A stretch of DNA of 64,000 nucleotides from Alphaproteobacteria bacterium. Its GTDB lineage: Bacteria > Pseudomonadota > Alphaproteobacteria > Micropepsales > Micropepsaceae. Below are positions 63,147-64,000 of the stretch, in pieces (positions within the stretch are counted from its first letter, which is position 1; the number at the start of each line of letters is the position of its first letter). A program made the translations under genes and the position numbers. The stretch spans positions 39,232 to 103,231 of the forward strand of contig CANIAL010000008.1 of the NCBI GenBank assembly GCA_947465395.1, given 5' to 3'. The notes under the pieces are model-generated. The model saw nothing but the letters and a program-made list of their open reading frames with translations, was not told the DNA's origin and made no database searches.

Positions 63147-63284
63147 TCAGTCCCTGCCCTTGTGGGGCTTGCGGATCAAGGCCGGCTCGGCAAAGGCCGG
63201 ACGGGCGGCCGGCGCCGGGGCGCCCTTCTTGTCGGACTTGGGCTTTTTCTTTTCCCGATTGCTCTTCTGTTCGCGGTTGGCCAT
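63147..63284 (-). CDS. Small basic protein, 45 aa
   Basis: An ATG at 63284 behind CAGGGAGGTGG opens a 45-codon frame ending TGA. The product begins MANREQKSNREKKKPKSDKK and is strongly basic, with a Pro/Ala-rich middle. I recall similar short Lys-rich proteins starting MANREQ in many alphaproteobacteria; their role is unknown, possibly ribosome- or RNA-associated. Confidence comes from the strong ribosome site and recognisable start. Confidence 0.75.
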   Translation of the reverse strand: MANREQKSNREKKKPKSDKKGAPAPAARPAFAEPALIRKPHKGRD

Positions 63285-63355
63285 GGGCCACCTCCCTGTT
63301 TTGGCAGCCCGATTCTATGCCAAAGCTGGAACTTCAAAAAGCCCCAGCACAGCCC

Positions 63356-63465
63356 CGCCTCTCCCTCGGCGCGAAGCGCCAGGAGGGGGAGGTGGCCGCA
63401 GCAACGCGAGGCGCGCAGGCGTTAGCCGAGCACCGAAGCAAAGCTGCGAAAGGCGGAGGGGGGCC
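63356..63465 (-). repeat. Dispersed intergenic palindromic element, copy C (inverted)
   Basis: Read on the minus strand it gives CCCCCCTCCGCCTTTCGC, GCTTCGGTGCTCGGCTAACGCC, CTCGCGTTGCTGCGGCC, then the hairpin ACCTCCCCCTCCTGGCGCTTCGCGCC - GAGGGAGAGG, the same layout as copies A and B. Confidence 0.75.
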
Positions 63466-63476
63466 CAACAAAACAG

Positions 63477-63510
63477 AAAAGCCCCCGCCAGTTTCCTGGC
63501 GGGGGCTTTT
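63477..63510 (-). terminator. Terminator downstream of the rRNA operon
   Basis: AAAAGCCCCCGCCAG pairs with CTGGCGGGGGCTTTT and is followed on the minus strand by CTGTTTTG. It lies 55 bases past the 5S gene. Confidence 0.85.
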
Positions 63511-63564
63511 CGTTTGAATTGTGCTGGCGGGTTTCTTGTCTTCTGATTTTCTGCCCTTGGCAGA

Positions 63565-63678
63565 CCTGGCGGCGTTCTACTCTCCCGCGGCTTGAGCCGC
63601 AGTACCATGGACGCAGAAGGCTTTGACGGCCGAGTTCGGAATGGGATCGGGTAGAATTCCTTCGCTATGACCACCAGG
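63565..63678 (-). rRNA. rrf: 5S ribosomal RNA
   Basis: On the minus strand the CCTGGTGG 5' end pairs with the CCGCCAGG 3' end. The conserved loops CCGATCCCATTCCGAACTCG and GAGAGTAG are present. About 114 bases. Confidence 0.95.
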
Positions 63679-63820
63679 TCGGCGAAGGGCAGAAAATCAC
63701 GCCCGCGCCCCTCTTCTAACGAAGAGAGTGCGGACGGCACGACAATACGACACTCAAAAGACCAATTATTTTATGCGTGTATGCCTGGCTTTGTTTCCAG
63801 ACATGGAACGGTGCTGCTTG

Positions 63821-64000
63821 CGATCAAGCCAATCGAGCGATTAGTACCAGTAAGCTCAACGCGTTGCCGCGCTTACACACCTGGCCTATCGACGGGGTAG
63901 TCTTCCCCGGCTCTCAAGCGAAACCTGGTTTTGGAGTGAGTTTCCCGCTTAGATGCTTTCAGCGGTTATCTCGTCCGTATTTAGCTACTCGGCTATGCCA
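63821..64000 (-). rRNA. rrl: 23S ribosomal RNA, 3' end (continues beyond window)
   Basis: The minus strand reads the conserved 3' terminal part of 23S rRNA, including TGGCATAGCCGAGTAGCTA, GATAACCGCTGAAAGCATCT, AAACTCACTCCAAAACCAGG and the end GGTACTAATCGCTCGATTGG. The exact 3' end is approximate. A 140-base spacer without tRNA separates it from the 5S gene. Confidence 0.95.

Overview
This window looks like the chromosome of a GC-rich alphaproteobacterium. The lineage markers are a CpdR-type receiver, the holdfast-anchor set hfaA-hfaB-hfaD, an EF-P/EpmA/EpmB set, and alphaproteobacterial-style tRNA-Val and rRNA. The holdfast genes point towards Caulobacterales or a neighbouring stalked or attaching lineage, but the genus cannot be fixed from the sequence alone. 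There are no phage genes, transposases or CRISPR arrays. The content is core and metabolic, with many exported proteins, several of them carrying twin-arginine (Tat) signals.

Layout. 1-9.6 kb: the start of a Tat-exported flavin amine oxidase, a TonB-dependent receptor, a Tat-exported MalY/PatB-type PLP lyase with a duplicated signal motif, a CpxRA-like two-component system, small ORFs and a Tat-exported dienelactone hydrolase. 9.6-17.7 kb: a BaiN/HI0933-type flavoprotein and a periplasmic cyclophilin, then a tight catabolic operon (P1/NylC-like Thr hydrolase, DUF3311-like small membrane protein, SSS symporter, aldehyde dehydrogenase, SDR, M20 deacylase). 17.7-28.2 kb: membrane proteins, tRNA-Val(GAC), cpdR, N-formylglutamate amidohydrolase, a four-gene glycosyltransferase/GtrA cluster and modBC without modA. 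28.2-39 kb: a secreted putative cysteine hydrolase, a tonB-exbB-exbD-exbD-TPR operon, a threonine aldolase and a large autotransporter. 39-53 kb: a pentapeptide-repeat protein, two alpha/beta hydrolases, a small heat-shock protein, a histidinol-phosphatase-like enzyme, a Na+/H+ antiporter, typA and an RND efflux pair. 53-64 kb: a rhomboid, the hfa locus, a 2OG oxygenase, the EF-P modification neighbourhood, a cupin, a peroxiredoxin, a CHAP protein, a 45-aa protein, and the 5S and 3' 23S rRNA genes of an rRNA operon on the minus strand.

The strongest unusual signals are as follows. (i) hfaB is disrupted: an exact 11-bp tandem duplication shifts the frame before its Tyr/Gln-rich tail, its N-terminal signal and lipobox are missing, and the neighbouring hfaA carries a run of eight G. 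Together these could mean a locus that has lost function or switches it. (ii) A 27-bp near-perfect tandem duplication doubles the start codon and Tat motif of the MalY-like lyase. (iii) At least four copies of a roughly 80-120 bp intergenic palindromic element lie in the window, plus a second, unrelated long hairpin element beside typA. (iv) The P1/NylC-like catabolic operon is a coherent pathway whose substrate is unknown.

All functions are read from motifs and family resemblance recalled from general knowledge; no database search was run.
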